Assembly: GCA_052115395.1 (NCBI GenBank)
Contig: JBFRGO010000002.1
DNA length: 64,000 bases
Strand: one strand, 5' to 3'
From: Noviluteimonas sp052115395
GTDB taxonomy: Bacteria; Pseudomonadota; Gammaproteobacteria; Xanthomonadales; Xanthomonadaceae
Shown piece after piece: positions 55,740 to 64,000 of this stretch. The notes beneath the pieces were generated by a model. It saw only the letters and a program-made list of their open reading frames with translations, was not told the DNA's origin and did not search any database. Within the stretch, counting starts at the first letter, position 1; every line of letters starts with the position of its first letter. The translations under genes and the position numbers were made by a program.

Positions 55740-56204
55740 ATGTTCGATGTCGTCCTCTTCCAGCCCGAGATCCCACCCAACACCGGCAACGTGATCCGCC
55801 TGTGCGCCAACACCGGCGCACGCCTGCATCTGGTTCGCCCGCTCGGCTTCACGCTCGAAGACGCACAACTGCGCCGCGCGGGCCTGGACTATCACGAGTA
55901 CGCAAAGCTCCAGGTCCACGATTCGCTCGACGATGCGTTGGCGATGATCCAACCCAAGCGCCTGTTCGCATTGAGTACGCGCGGTCGCGTGCGATTCGAT
56001 ACGCCGCAATACGGCGAAGGCGATGCCTTCCTCTTCGGCCCCGAGACGCGCGGCCTGCCCGAAGACGTGCTCGCGCAGGTGCCCGAAGCGCAACGCCTGC
56101 GCCTGCCGATGCGGCCCGACAATCGCAGCCTGAATCTTTCCAACGCGGTGGCCGTCGTCGTGTTCGAAGCGTGGCGCCAGCAGGGATTCGCGGGCGGCGC
56201 CTAG
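55740..56204 (+). CDS. trmL: tRNA (cytidine/uridine-2'-O-)-methyltransferase TrmL
   Basis: Methylates the ribose at wobble position 34 of tRNA-Leu isoacceptors using SAM. The 154-residue SPOUT (knotted) enzyme has motif 1 in PEIPPNTGNVIRLCANTGA, motif 2 in FLFGPETRGLP and motif 3 in LRLPMRPDNRSLNLSNAVAVVVFE, all complete. ATG 55740 lies inside no other gene. The stop overlaps that of the convergent otsA by four bases (CTAG). Confidence 0.95.
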   Translation: MFDVVLFQPEIPPNTGNVIRLCANTGARLHLVRPLGFTLEDAQLRRAGLDYHEYAKLQVHDSLDDALAMIQPKRLFALSTRGRVRFDTPQYGEGDAFLFGPETRGLPEDVLAQVPEAQRLRLPMRPDNRSLNLSNAVAVVVFEAWRQQGFAGGA

Positions 56205-57580
56205 CTCACCAGCGCTTCGAGGAACTTGTGGCGCCACAGCGTGATGTCGTGGCGACGCAGGCGTTTGTGCAACGCGTTCCAGCGTTCCTTGCGTTCGCTC
56301 GCCGGCATCGCGTGCGCCTGCGCCAATGCATCGGCCACGCCATCCAGGTCGTAAGGATTCACGAGCAGCGCTTCCTTCATCTCCGCCGCGGCGCCGGCGA
56401 AGCGCGACAGCACGAGCACGCCGGGCGATTGCGGATCCTGCGAGGCGACGAACTCCTTCGCGACCAGGTTCATGCCGTCGCGCAATGGCGTGACCACGCC
56501 GATCTCGGCGCTGCGATAGAAGCCCGTCAACACGCCGTGTGAGAAGTCGCGATTGACGTAGCGCACCGGCGTCCAGTCCGGCGCGGCGTGGCGCCCGTTG
56601 ATGTGGCCGGCGAGCCCTTCCAGTTCGCGGCGCAGGGCCTGGTATTCCGGCACTTCGCTGCGCGACACCGGCGCCAGCTGCAGGAACGTGATCTGCCCGT
56701 GGATTTCCGGATAGCGATCCAGGAAACGTTCGAACGCGCGGAAGCGATCGGGCAGGCCCTTGGAATAATCGAGCCGATCCACGCCGATGGCGAGCACGCG
56801 GCTGCCGAGACTTTCGCGCAAGCGCTGCACCGACGCGCGCGTGCTCGCCGCCTTGGCCTGCCGCGCGATGTGATCGGTGTCGATACTGATCGGGAACGCG
56901 GCGGCGCGGAATTCGCGACCGTCCGCCGTGCGCATCCGCCCATCCGCGAACGCGCGGCCGCCCAGGTACAGGCGCACGTAGCTCTGGAAACGATCCAGGT
57001 CGCGCTCGGTCTGGAAGCCGACCAGGTCGTAGGCACCAAGTGCGCCGAACAACACTTCATGGTTCGGCAAGGCCGCGAGCAGATCCGACGAGGGCATCGG
57101 CACGTGCAGGAAGAAGCCGATGCGATTGCCGACTCCCAGTTCGCGCAGCCGTTGCGCGAGCGGGATCATGTGATAGTCGTGCACCCACACGATGTCGCTC
57201 TCGCGCAACTGCGTCGCCAGCTTCTCCGCGAACAGGGCATTGACGCGGCGATAGCCGTCCTGCGTATCGCGCGAATAATCGACCAGGTCCAGTCGGAAGT
57301 GCAGCAAGGGCCAGAGCGTGCGATTGGCGAACCCGTTGTAGTAATGGTCGAAGTCCTCGACCGACAGGTCCATCGTGCAATACGTCGTATTGCCGTTCTC
57401 GACCTTGTGCAGGGTGCCCGACGCCTCGCGCACGCGCTTGCCGCTCCAGCCGAACCACATGCCGCCGTGTTCCTTGAGCGCCGCGCGCATCGCCACGGCC
57501 AATCCGCCCGCGCGATGCTCGTTGGGCATCGCGACCCGGTTGGACACCACGACGAGGCGGCCGTCGCCAAGGGCGCTCAT
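56201..57580 (-). CDS. otsA: Trehalose-6-phosphate synthase
   Basis: A GT20 enzyme making trehalose-6-phosphate from UDP-glucose and glucose-6-phosphate. It has 459 residues. Motifs: VVVSNRVAMP, GGLAVAM (donor loop), WVHDYHMIPLAQ, FFLHVPMPSSD, VDRLDYSKGLPDR, TPLRDGMNLVAKEFVASQ. ATG 57580 starts 13 bp behind the GH15 gene. Order otsB-GH15-otsA, all on the minus strand, is a conserved stress cassette in many soil Proteobacteria and fits osmotic or desiccation protection. Confidence 0.96.
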   Translation of the reverse strand: MSALGDGRLVVVSNRVAMPNEHRAGGLAVAMRAALKEHGGMWFGWSGKRVREASGTLHKVENGNTTYCTMDLSVEDFDHYYNGFANRTLWPLLHFRLDLVDYSRDTQDGYRRVNALFAEKLATQLRESDIVWVHDYHMIPLAQRLRELGVGNRIGFFLHVPMPSSDLLAALPNHEVLFGALGAYDLVGFQTERDLDRFQSYVRLYLGGRAFADGRMRTADGREFRAAAFPISIDTDHIARQAKAASTRASVQRLRESLGSRVLAIGVDRLDYSKGLPDRFRAFERFLDRYPEIHGQITFLQLAPVSRSEVPEYQALRRELEGLAGHINGRHAAPDWTPVRYVNRDFSHGVLTGFYRSAEIGVVTPLRDGMNLVAKEFVASQDPQSPGVLVLSRFAGAAAEMKEALLVNPYDLDGVADALAQAHAMPASERKERWNALHKRLRRHDITLWRHKFLEALVS

Positions 57581-57593
57581 CGTCGGACCTGCA

Positions 57594-59378
57594 TTACGTG
57601 GCTTCCTGCCAGGGGCGCGAGAGGCGCATCGCGGCGCTGATCAGGCCGACGTGCGAATAGGTCTGCGGGAAATTTCCCCAGGCCTGCCCATCCTCGAACC
57701 CGAGATCTTCCGACAACAGCCCCAGCGGATTGCGCCGCGCGAGCACGCTTTCGAACAGCGCGCGCGCTTCACCGGCGCGCCCGATCGACGCCAGCGCTTC
57801 GACGTACCAGAAGGTGCAGATGGTGAAACTCGTTTCCGGCGCGCCGAAATCATCCGGCGCGATGTAGCGATACAGGCCGTGCCCGCGCCGCAATCCCTTC
57901 CCGATCGCTTCGACCGTCGCGATGTAACGCGGATCGCTCGCTTCGATGAAACCGGTGTCGGCCAGCAACAGCAGGCTCGCATCCAGGCGGTCGCCGCCGA
58001 AGGCATCGGCGAAGTGGCCCGCCTGCGCGTTCCATGCCTTGTCGAGGATCGTGGCGTGGATGCGATCGGCGCGACCGCGCCAATGTTCGACGCGATCGCC
58101 CAGACCGAAGCGTGCGGCGATCTTCGCGAGGCGGTCGCACGCGGCCCAACACATGACCGACGAGTACGTGTGGACCGACGTGCGGCCGCGGAACTCCCAC
58201 AGCCCGGCATCGGGTTGGTCGTGCATCAACCACGCCTGCTCGCCGAGCGGTTCCAGGCGCGCGAAAGTCGAGGCATCGCCCGGTTGCTGCAGGCGCTGGT
58301 CGAAGAACAGTTGCGTGGAGGCGAGCATGACGCTGCCGTATACATCGTGCTGGACCTGTTTCCAGGCCAGGTTGCCGACGCGCACCGGGCCCATGCCGCG
58401 ATAGCCGTCGAGTGCGGGGGCTTCGTCCTCGTGCAGCGCCGCTTCGAAGCCGATGCCGTAGACCGGCTGCAGATCCGCGCGTTCGCCGGTGACGAGGTTG
58501 AAGATGTAGCGGATGTACTCCTCCATCGTCGCGGTCGCGCCGAGGCGATTGAGCGCGCGCACCACGAAGGCGGCATCGCGCAGCCAGCAGTAGCGATAGT
58601 CCCAGTTGCGCTGCGTGTGGGGCGCTTCGGGGATCGAGGTCGTCATCGCCGCGATGATCGCGCCGGTGTCTTCGTACTGGCACAGCTTGAGGGTGATCGC
58701 GCTGCGGATCACGGCGTCCTGCCACTCCAGCGGGATGGAGAGGTAGCGCGTCCATTCGCGCCAATAGATCGTCGTGCGTTCCTCGGCGTCGCGGATGAAG
58801 GCGCCGATGGGTTGGGTCAGTGTTTCGTCCGGGCCGAGCACGAAGTGCAACTCGCGATCGAGCACGAAGGGCAATTCGTCGCGCAACAGGCGCAGCGAGA
58901 GATCGGTCGTCAATCGCAGCACGTGGTCCGGCAACAACCAGCGCATGTGGTTGCTGCCCCAGGTGCGCTCGGGCTCGCGCGCGCCCCATTCGGCGAGGGG
59001 CTGCAACTTCACGCGGATGCGCGGTGCGCCGGAAAGCGGGCGCACGCGACGATACAGGCCGACCGGCCGATACAAGCGGTTGTAATGGCGCCAGCGCGGC
59101 GCGAAGTCGGTGATTTCGACTGCGCCGCCGTTCTTGTCGCGCAGGATGGTGCGCAGGATCGCGGTGTTCGGCACGTAGTGCTGTTCGCTGCCCGCGAAGT
59201 TTTCGATCTCGATTTCCCACATCCCGCCCTCGCGCTTGGGCGAGAGCAATGCGCAGAACGCAGGGTCGCCGTCGAACGCGGGAAGGCAGCACCACACCAC
59301 CGTGCCGGTCGAATCCAGCAGCGCACCGAACGTGCCGTTGCCGATGACGCCGAGGTCGAGGTTGGCGGGTCGGATCAT
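57594..59378 (-). CDS. Glycoside hydrolase family 15 protein (glucoamylase/trehalase-like)
   Basis: A 594-residue protein with an N-terminal beta-sandwich (about 1-230; LGVIGNGTFGALLDSTGTVVW, typical of trehalase-like GH15) and a C-terminal (alpha/alpha)6 barrel (about 240-590). The barrel carries RNWDYRYCWLRDAAF (substrate-binding Trp/Arg-Asp), the AWKQVQHDVYG-type segment and a late DLGFEDGQAWGNFPQTYSHVGLI. No signal peptide is seen, so it is cytosolic. Its place between otsB and otsA points to trehalose or alpha-glucan turnover. ATG 59378 overlaps the otsB stop as ATGA. Trehalase versus glucoamylase cannot be settled. Confidence 0.93.
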   Translation of the reverse strand: MIRPANLDLGVIGNGTFGALLDSTGTVVWCCLPAFDGDPAFCALLSPKREGGMWEIEIENFAGSEQHYVPNTAILRTILRDKNGGAVEITDFAPRWRHYNRLYRPVGLYRRVRPLSGAPRIRVKLQPLAEWGAREPERTWGSNHMRWLLPDHVLRLTTDLSLRLLRDELPFVLDRELHFVLGPDETLTQPIGAFIRDAEERTTIYWREWTRYLSIPLEWQDAVIRSAITLKLCQYEDTGAIIAAMTTSIPEAPHTQRNWDYRYCWLRDAAFVVRALNRLGATATMEEYIRYIFNLVTGERADLQPVYGIGFEAALHEDEAPALDGYRGMGPVRVGNLAWKQVQHDVYGSVMLASTQLFFDQRLQQPGDASTFARLEPLGEQAWLMHDQPDAGLWEFRGRTSVHTYSSVMCWAACDRLAKIAARFGLGDRVEHWRGRADRIHATILDKAWNAQAGHFADAFGGDRLDASLLLLADTGFIEASDPRYIATVEAIGKGLRRGHGLYRYIAPDDFGAPETSFTICTFWYVEALASIGRAGEARALFESVLARRNPLGLLSEDLGFEDGQAWGNFPQTYSHVGLISAAMRLSRPWQEAT

Positions 59379-60175
59379 GCGTGCACTCCATCGTGGGCGG
59401 TGGCGCGTGCGAGCCATGCGCGCACCGCGGCGGGATTCGGAAGGCGCCAGCGCGCGACGCTCGGCATGCGATCGCCGACCAGTACGCTCAGGCCCTCGCA
59501 CGCGTTGACGATCGAGAACGCGTGTTCGTCGGTGAGATCGTCGCCGACGAAAACCGGCGTGCGATCACGGAACGGCGCTTGCGCCATGAAGGCTTCGACG
59601 GCCGTGCCCTTGTCGGGCGACGAACCACCGGGGCGCAGTTCCAGCACCATGTCGCCGCCTTGCACGCGGTAGTCGGGCAACACGCGCAAGGCCGCCGCGG
59701 AGAATGCGCGGAATGCATCGCGCGCGTCCGGTGCAGCGCGCCAATGCATCGCGAGGTTGGGGCCTTTGCGTTCGACCATGGCGCCGGGAAAACCGATCGC
59801 GACGTGTTGCGCTTCGGCGAACACACCATCGAGTGCTTCGGGCGCGACGGGCGGATACGTTCTGCGTCCATCGGATTCGCGACGTTCCAGGCCATGCATG
59901 CCTGCCGCGGGAATCGCGCGCAACTGTCCGAACACCTCGTCGATCGCATCGAGCGAACGACCGCTCACGAGCGCGAGCGCGCCGCCGAGCATCTCCGACA
60001 AGCGCACGATGTCGCGTTGCAGATTCGCAGGCACGACGACTTGCGAGGGATGCGGCGCGAAGTCCAGCAAGCATCCATCGACATCGAGGAACAGGGCCCA
60101 ATCGGCCACGGGCGACGGCGGCAAGGGAAGCACGCCGTCGCGTGGGGGCGCATCACGCGATTCCATCCGGTTCAT
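59375..60175 (-). CDS. otsB: Trehalose-6-phosphate phosphatase
   Basis: A HAD-superfamily phosphatase of 266 residues finishing trehalose synthesis. Motif I LFLDVDGCLLDF (nucleophile Asp), motif II SGRSLD, motif III Lys in SSPDKGTAVEAF, and motif IV VGDDLTDEHAF are all present. The start is uncertain: ATG 60175 or ATG 60166, with GGGAGA directly ahead of the first and 10 nt ahead of the second. It is the first gene of the otsB-GH15-otsA unit; the BON-domain gene lies 52 bp upstream on the same strand. Confidence 0.95.
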   Translation of the reverse strand: MNRMESRDAPPRDGVLPLPPSPVADWALFLDVDGCLLDFAPHPSQVVVPANLQRDIVRLSEMLGGALALVSGRSLDAIDEVFGQLRAIPAAGMHGLERRESDGRRTYPPVAPEALDGVFAEAQHVAIGFPGAMVERKGPNLAMHWRAAPDARDAFRAFSAAALRVLPDYRVQGGDMVLELRPGGSSPDKGTAVEAFMAQAPFRDRTPVFVGDDLTDEHAFSIVNACEGLSVLVGDRMPSVARWRLPNPAAVRAWLARATAHDGVHA

Positions 60176-60227
60176 TCTCCCGAAGCGCCGTGAGGCCCGG
60201 GTGGACGCCGCGTGATCGTGCGTGATG

Positions 60228-60785
60228 TCACGCCCGGTTTTGGTCGTCGACGTCGCCGATGTCCCTGTCGGAGATGTCGACGCGGTCGGAGCTCGAAAAA
60301 CCGCTGCCCTGCTGGTCGTTGCCCGAACGGACCGCCTGTCCGGGCTTGCCCAGCGCATCGGGCGACTCGCCGATCGTGATGCGATTGTGGACATCCTTCA
60401 CGCCGGCGATGTTCCAGGCGATCTCTTCGGCATCATGTTTCATCGCGCGCGCGGGAACCCAGCCGTTGAGCGTCACGACACCGTCGGTCACCACGGCGAT
60501 GACCGCGGTGGCGTTGATGGTGTCGGCGCCGGTGAGGTTCTCGTGCAGGATCTCGCCGATGCGTTCGTCCGAGCGCCACTGCTGCGTCGGTCCCACGCCG
60601 CGATAGCTGACGGCGCCGACGGGCGCGTTGTCGCGGTTGGTCACCGACGGCAAGCCGTCGTAGATGTCCCGGTCGCGACGATCGATGCGCACATCGGCAT
60701 CGTGCAGCCGGTGGGCCATGCGCGGATCGCGGTGCTCGACGGATCGGCGCGGGGAATATTGATCGCCTGGGGTATCGCGCGGCAT
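60228..60785 (-). CDS. BON-domain protein
   Basis: A 185-residue, hydrophilic protein without signal peptide. The BON domain spans about 76-140 (SDERIGEILHENL, VVTDGVVTLNGWV, EIAWNIAGVKDVHNRI). Flanking regions are rich in Arg, Asp and Ser and look disordered. BON domains bind lipids or other proteins, and are often encoded with stress genes. Position upstream of the trehalose unit and divergent from a GSP39-type SDR fits a general stress response. ATG 60785. Exact function unknown. Confidence 0.87.
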   Translation of the reverse strand: MPRDTPGDQYSPRRSVEHRDPRMAHRLHDADVRIDRRDRDIYDGLPSVTNRDNAPVGAVSYRGVGPTQQWRSDERIGEILHENLTGADTINATAVIAVVTDGVVTLNGWVPARAMKHDAEEIAWNIAGVKDVHNRITIGESPDALGKPGQAVRSGNDQQGSGFSSSDRVDISDRDIGDVDDQNRA

Positions 60786-60915
60786 GGCTGGCTCCTGGGG
60801 CTCGTGAACGCGAGCAAGCTAACGCGGCAAACGGCTGCAGCGCGTGACGGGCGATCATGCGGGTTCGACGCGCGCCCCGATAACGTCGAGGCATCCAAAG
60901 AAAACGAGGTGCGCG

Positions 60916-61908
60916 ATGGCCAGGCAGCAATCCGGCAAGGGCGCGGGCGAAGACGCCGCACGCAAACATCGTGCCGTCCAGGCAGAGCAGGACGCGAAGG
61001 ACGCGAAGCAATCCAGGGGGAAGGCGCCCGCGAAGAAAGCGACGCAAGCCGGCCTGCGCAAGGAACCGACGGACCTGCCGGCGCAGCACATCGCCAAGCC
61101 CGGGAACGAGCATGAACTCGATCTCGCGCCGCGCTTCCTCGCGCCGGATTACGTCGGCAGCAAGAAGCTCGAGGGCATGTCGGCGATCATCACCGGCGGC
61201 GACTCGGGCATCGGCCGCGCGGTTGCGGTGCTGTTCGCACGCGAAGGCGCAGACGTGGCGATCGTGTATCTGTCCGAACACGAAGATGCGCGCGTCACGC
61301 AGGAGCACGTCGAACGCGAAGGCCGCAAGTGCGTGCTGATCCCGGGTGACGTCAAGTCCGTGCGCTTCTGCGAGCAAGCCGTCGAGAAGACCCTGAAGGC
61401 CTTTGGCAAGCTCGACATCCTGGTGAACAACGCCGCCTTCCAGCTGCACAGCGAGCGCATCGAAGACATCAGCGAGGAGCGACTGCAGGAAACCTTGCAG
61501 ACCAACATCGGCGGCTACTTCCACATGGCGCGCGCCGCGCTGCCGCACATGGAAGAAGGCGGGTCGATCATCAACTGCGGCTCGGAGACGGCCTTGTTCG
61601 GCAGCGAGCACCTGCTGGATTACTCGGCGACGAAGGGCGCGATCCACGCGTTCACCAAGTCGCTGGCGTCCAACCTGCTCGAGCGCGGGATTCGCGTGAA
61701 TGCCGTCGCGCCTGGCCCGGTGTGGACGCCGTTGAATCCGGCCGACAGCCCGGCGGAGAAAGTCGCCGAGTTCGGCAAGAAGAGCGACATGAAGCGGCCG
61801 GCGCAACCCGAAGAGATCTCGCCCGCGTTCGTGTTCCTCGCCTCACCGGTGACCGCGTCGTATGTGAACGGCGTGATCCTGCCGGTGATGGGCGGGCCGC
61901 GCGGTTAG
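60916..61908 (+). CDS. Stress-type SDR oxidoreductase with basic N-terminal extension (GSP39/YghA-like)
   Basis: A 330-residue protein. Residues 1-60 are Lys/Ala/Gln-rich and probably disordered. From about 80 it is a classical SDR: TGGDSGIGRA, DVKSV, VNNAA, catalytic Ser in NCGSETA, YSATKGA and APGPVWTPLNP. The TGGDSGIG variant and the pre-domain HELDLAPRF stretch match the general-stress-protein-39/YghA group of NAD(P)-dependent aldehyde reductases. ATG 60916 has GAGGTG 5 nt upstream. It diverges from the BON gene across 130 bp and is followed 126 bp later by the glycosyltransferase gene. Confidence 0.9.
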   Translation: MARQQSGKGAGEDAARKHRAVQAEQDAKDAKQSRGKAPAKKATQAGLRKEPTDLPAQHIAKPGNEHELDLAPRFLAPDYVGSKKLEGMSAIITGGDSGIGRAVAVLFAREGADVAIVYLSEHEDARVTQEHVEREGRKCVLIPGDVKSVRFCEQAVEKTLKAFGKLDILVNNAAFQLHSERIEDISEERLQETLQTNIGGYFHMARAALPHMEEGGSIINCGSETALFGSEHLLDYSATKGAIHAFTKSLASNLLERGIRVNAVAPGPVWTPLNPADSPAEKVAEFGKKSDMKRPAQPEEISPAFVFLASPVTASYVNGVILPVMGGPRG

Positions 61909-62034
61909 CGGCCGTACGGTCGCCTGAATGCGGCGGCGATGTTGCGGAAACCGTTTGCACGCACGCCTCGTATACGGGCGCGCCGCTAACGTTGTGCAAC
62001 GGCCGCAACACCATTGCGGCTCCGGGAAGACGAA

Positions 62035-63099
62035 TTGAAGATTGCGCAGATCGCCCCGCTCTATGAAGCGGTTCCGCCCAAGCTCTACGGCGGCACGGAA
62101 CGGGTGGTGGCCTGGCTCACCGATGCACTGGTGGATGCTGGCCACGATGTCACGCTGTTCGCTTCGGCCGAAGCACAAACGCGCGCGAAGTTGGTTTCGG
62201 TGCGCGACCAGGCGATCCGCCTGGACCCGGCCGAGCACAAGTCCGACCTCGCCGCGCACATGGGCATGCTGCAGGAAGTGCGCAATCGCATGGATGAGTT
62301 CGACGTGCTGCATTTCCACGTCGACATGATCCACTTCCCGTTCTTCGAGGATTGCGCGGCGCAGACGCTGACCACGCTGCATGGCCGCCTGGATCTCAAG
62401 GATCTGCCGGTGGTGTATCGGCGCTGGCCGCAGTTTCCGCTCGCGTCGATTTCCAACGACCAGCGCCGTCCGCTGCGCAACGCGAACTGGATCGACACCG
62501 TGCATCACGGCTTGCCAGCGACCTTGCTGCCGTTCAATGCGAACCCGCGCGGCGAATACCTCGCCTTCCTCGGCCGCATTTCGCCGGAGAAGCGCGTGGA
62601 CCGTGCGATCGCCATCGCGCGGCGCGTCGGCATGCCGCTGAAAATCGCGGCGAAAGTGGACGGGGCGGACAAGGCGTACTACGAACGCGAGATCGCGCCG
62701 CTGTTGCACGGCGCATCCGATGTGACCTTCGTCGGCGAGATCGGGGATGCGCAGAAGCCCGAATTCCTCGGCAATGCCGCGGCGCTGTTGTTCCCGATCG
62801 ACTGGCCCGAACCCTTCGGCATCGTGATGATCGAAGCGATGGCCTGCGGCACCCCGGTCGTCGCGTGGCGCTGCGGCTCGGTGCCGGAAGTGATCGATGA
62901 AGGGCAGACCGGCCGCATCGTCGACAGCGAAGACGAGGCCGTGGCGGCGACGCGCGAGGTCATCGGCTACGACCGCGCCGCGGTTCGCGCAGTCTTCGAA
63001 CGGCGCTTCACCTCGGAAGTCATGGCGGAGCGCTACGTGCGCCTCTATACGCAACTCTCACGCGGCCGGTCGCAGGACCTCGGCTTGCGCCTGGCCTGA
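62035..63099 (+). CDS. Glycosyltransferase family 4
   Basis: A GT-B fold enzyme of 354 residues. The N-terminal KLYGGTERVVAWLTDAL (acceptor side) is followed by FLGRISPEKRVDRAI and the donor-site EPFGIVMIEAMACGTPVVAWRCGSVPEV (E-x7-E motif). The start is TTG 62035 (LKIAQIAPLYE), with GGGAAG upstream; another TTG at 62014 would add 7 residues. It lies 6 bp ahead of the debranching-enzyme-like gene, an arrangement also seen elsewhere with GDE-like proteins. An alpha-glucan or glycan role is inferred. Donor unknown. Confidence 0.9.
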   Translation: MKIAQIAPLYEAVPPKLYGGTERVVAWLTDALVDAGHDVTLFASAEAQTRAKLVSVRDQAIRLDPAEHKSDLAAHMGMLQEVRNRMDEFDVLHFHVDMIHFPFFEDCAAQTLTTLHGRLDLKDLPVVYRRWPQFPLASISNDQRRPLRNANWIDTVHHGLPATLLPFNANPRGEYLAFLGRISPEKRVDRAIAIARRVGMPLKIAAKVDGADKAYYEREIAPLLHGASDVTFVGEIGDAQKPEFLGNAAALLFPIDWPEPFGIVMIEAMACGTPVVAWRCGSVPEVIDEGQTGRIVDSEDEAVAATREVIGYDRAAVRAVFERRFTSEVMAERYVRLYTQLSRGRSQDLGLRLA

Positions 63100-63105
63100 C
63101 CGGAT

Positions 63106-64000
63106 ATGGATCCGGCGGCGACCGCCGCGCTGTATTCCACGCATGTGCTGAAGGACGGCGACAGCTTCCTCGTCGCCAACGGCTACGGCGACGTCGAGGA
63201 GGGCAGCACCGGCCTGTTCCGCGACGACACGCGCCTGCTGTCGATGTTCCGCCTGCGCCTGGGCGACACGCAGCCTGCGTTGTTGAGCGCCGCGGTCACG
63301 GCGGACAACGTCTTCTTCCTCTCGCACATGACCAATCGCCAGTTGCCGCCGCTGGGTGAGACCGCGGCGGCGGCGCACGGCCTGATCCATCTGTTGCGCT
63401 CGCGCTTCCTCTACGAGGAACGCTTGTTCGAACGCATCACGCTGATGAACTACGGGACCAATGCATTCGTGGCGCCGCTGCGCATCGAGGTCGCCGCGGA
63501 CTTCCGCGACATGTTCGAAGTGCGTGGCCAGGTGCGCCAGGCGCGCGGCAAGTTGCTCGATCCCGAAGCCTCGCTGGGCCCGCGTGGCGTGGTGTTCAGC
63601 TACGAAGGGCTGGACAAGGTGTTGCGCAAGTCGGCGGTCGCGTTCTCGCAGCCGGCGACGAACGTCAACGGCGCGACCTTCGAATTCCTGCTCCAGTTGG
63701 TGCCCGGTGTCGAGCAATCGCTGTTCGTCGAAGTGGGCAGCGAACCCGGTGGTCCCCTGCCCTCGCGCGAGCGCCACCGCGATGCCGCGGCCAAGGCGCG
63801 CAAACGCATGCGCAAGCGCGGCCGCCGAGGCGCGCACGTGCGCAGCAGCGGGCCCTTGTTCGACGCCTGGATGCAACGCTCGCGCGCGGACCTGGCGTTG
63901 CTGACGAGCGAACTGGAAACCGGCCCGTATCCGTATGCTGGCATCCCCTGGTTTTCCACGCCCTTCGGACGCGACGCGGTGATCACCGCGATGCAGACGC
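63106..64000 (+). CDS. Amylo-alpha-1,6-glucosidase-like (glycogen-debranching) protein, 3' end cut
   Basis: A frame open from ATG 63106 to the window end (298 codons seen) and clearly unfinished. The first 200 residues form the N-terminal GDE domain: VLKDGDSFLVANGYGDV, GLFRDDTRLLS, and a Tyr-Glu-Gly-Leu-Asp stretch. A basic insertion (KARKRMRKRGRRG) follows, then the start of the (alpha/alpha)6 catalytic barrel with GIPWFSTPFGRDAVITAMQT, a GH-GDE hallmark. ATG 63106 lies 6 bp after the GT4 stop. The catalytic acids would lie beyond the edge. Probably acts on glycogen-like or short alpha-glucans. Confidence 0.9.
   Translation, partial: MDPAATAALYSTHVLKDGDSFLVANGYGDVEEGSTGLFRDDTRLLSMFRLRLGDTQPALLSAAVTADNVFFLSHMTNRQLPPLGETAAAAHGLIHLLRSRFLYEERLFERITLMNYGTNAFVAPLRIEVAADFRDMFEVRGQVRQARGKLLDPEASLGPRGVVFSYEGLDKVLRKSAVAFSQPATNVNGATFEFLLQLVPGVEQSLFVEVGSEPGGPLPSRERHRDAAAKARKRMRKRGRRGAHVRSSGPLFDAWMQRSRADLALLTSELETGPYPYAGIPWFSTPFGRDAVITAMQT

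Noticed and set aside
1..64000. Prophage, IS element, integron or CRISPR array
   Set aside because: No integrase, transposase, terminal repeats or spaced direct repeats were seen; the only repeated element is the 46-bp hairpin.

Overview
The window is a GC-rich chromosomal segment of a Gammaproteobacterium, most likely a Lysobacter-like member of the Xanthomonadaceae (Lysobacteraceae). The pointers are an oleABCD olefin/beta-lactone cluster, a xanthomonad-type RiPP locus, the order glnB-ubiK-comM, a short hairpin repeat of the kind dispersed in these genomes, and frequent GTG/TTG starts. Coding density is very high. Many co-directional genes overlap through ATGA, GTGA or TGATG, and several convergent genes overlap at their stop codons. 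I saw no phage, IS element, CRISPR array or tRNA; the species is inferred, not demonstrated.

Layout. 1-416: leader and promoters of an rRNA operon whose 16S gene lies just left of the window (minus strand). 417-8368: tyrS, an M23 peptidase, anmK, a lone ribbon-helix-helix protein, an AmpG-like permease, exonuclease III, pyrE and a DUF4124 protein. 8381-16509: a membrane-anchored phosphomannomutase/phosphoglucomutase, dut, coaB and coaC (split in two frames), radC, argS, a SPOR protein and ydfG. 16506-22111: speA/speE (polyamines), P-II, ubiK, comM. 22136-28736: a DUF5694-type protein, nrdAB behind a cobalamin riboswitch with its own terminator, and a K+/H+ antiporter. 28719-34014: the accessory highlight, a RiPP-type locus made of a 99-residue precursor with a nitrile-hydratase-like leader, a SagB-type dehydrogenase, and a class III cyclase-TPR membrane protein, followed by a cyclic-nucleotide-binding GGDEF protein.

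34163-38210: the glyoxylate shunt (aceA, aceB) with a divergent LysR regulator. 38215-42709: a surface-glycan-like module (YaiO-like barrel, GT2, epimerase) and an acyltransferase. 42727-46590: arfB, an RluA synthase whose N-terminus is encoded by the repeat, a deleted DUF559 remnant between two inverted repeat copies, ubiB and ubiJ. 46600-51147: oleD, oleC, oleB and oleA, all translationally coupled. 51348-56204: a lipoprotein, an M16 peptidase, an SDR, a small secreted protein behind a sigma-54-like promoter, and trmL. 56201-64000: a trehalose/glucan stress region (otsA, GH15, otsB, BON protein, GSP39-type SDR, GT4, and a glycogen-debranching-like enzyme cut by the window end).

How the genes work together. 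The RiPP locus is the best candidate for an incompletely described system. The dehydrogenase and precursor diverge from a 109-bp gap whose palindromic TTGCAA can serve as -35 for both. The precursor converges on the cyclase gene with a 12-bp overlap. A protein able to bind cyclic nucleotides and make c-di-GMP lies directly upstream of the cyclase gene. No YcaO cyclodehydratase or peptidase-transporter is present in the window, so the chemistry is open.
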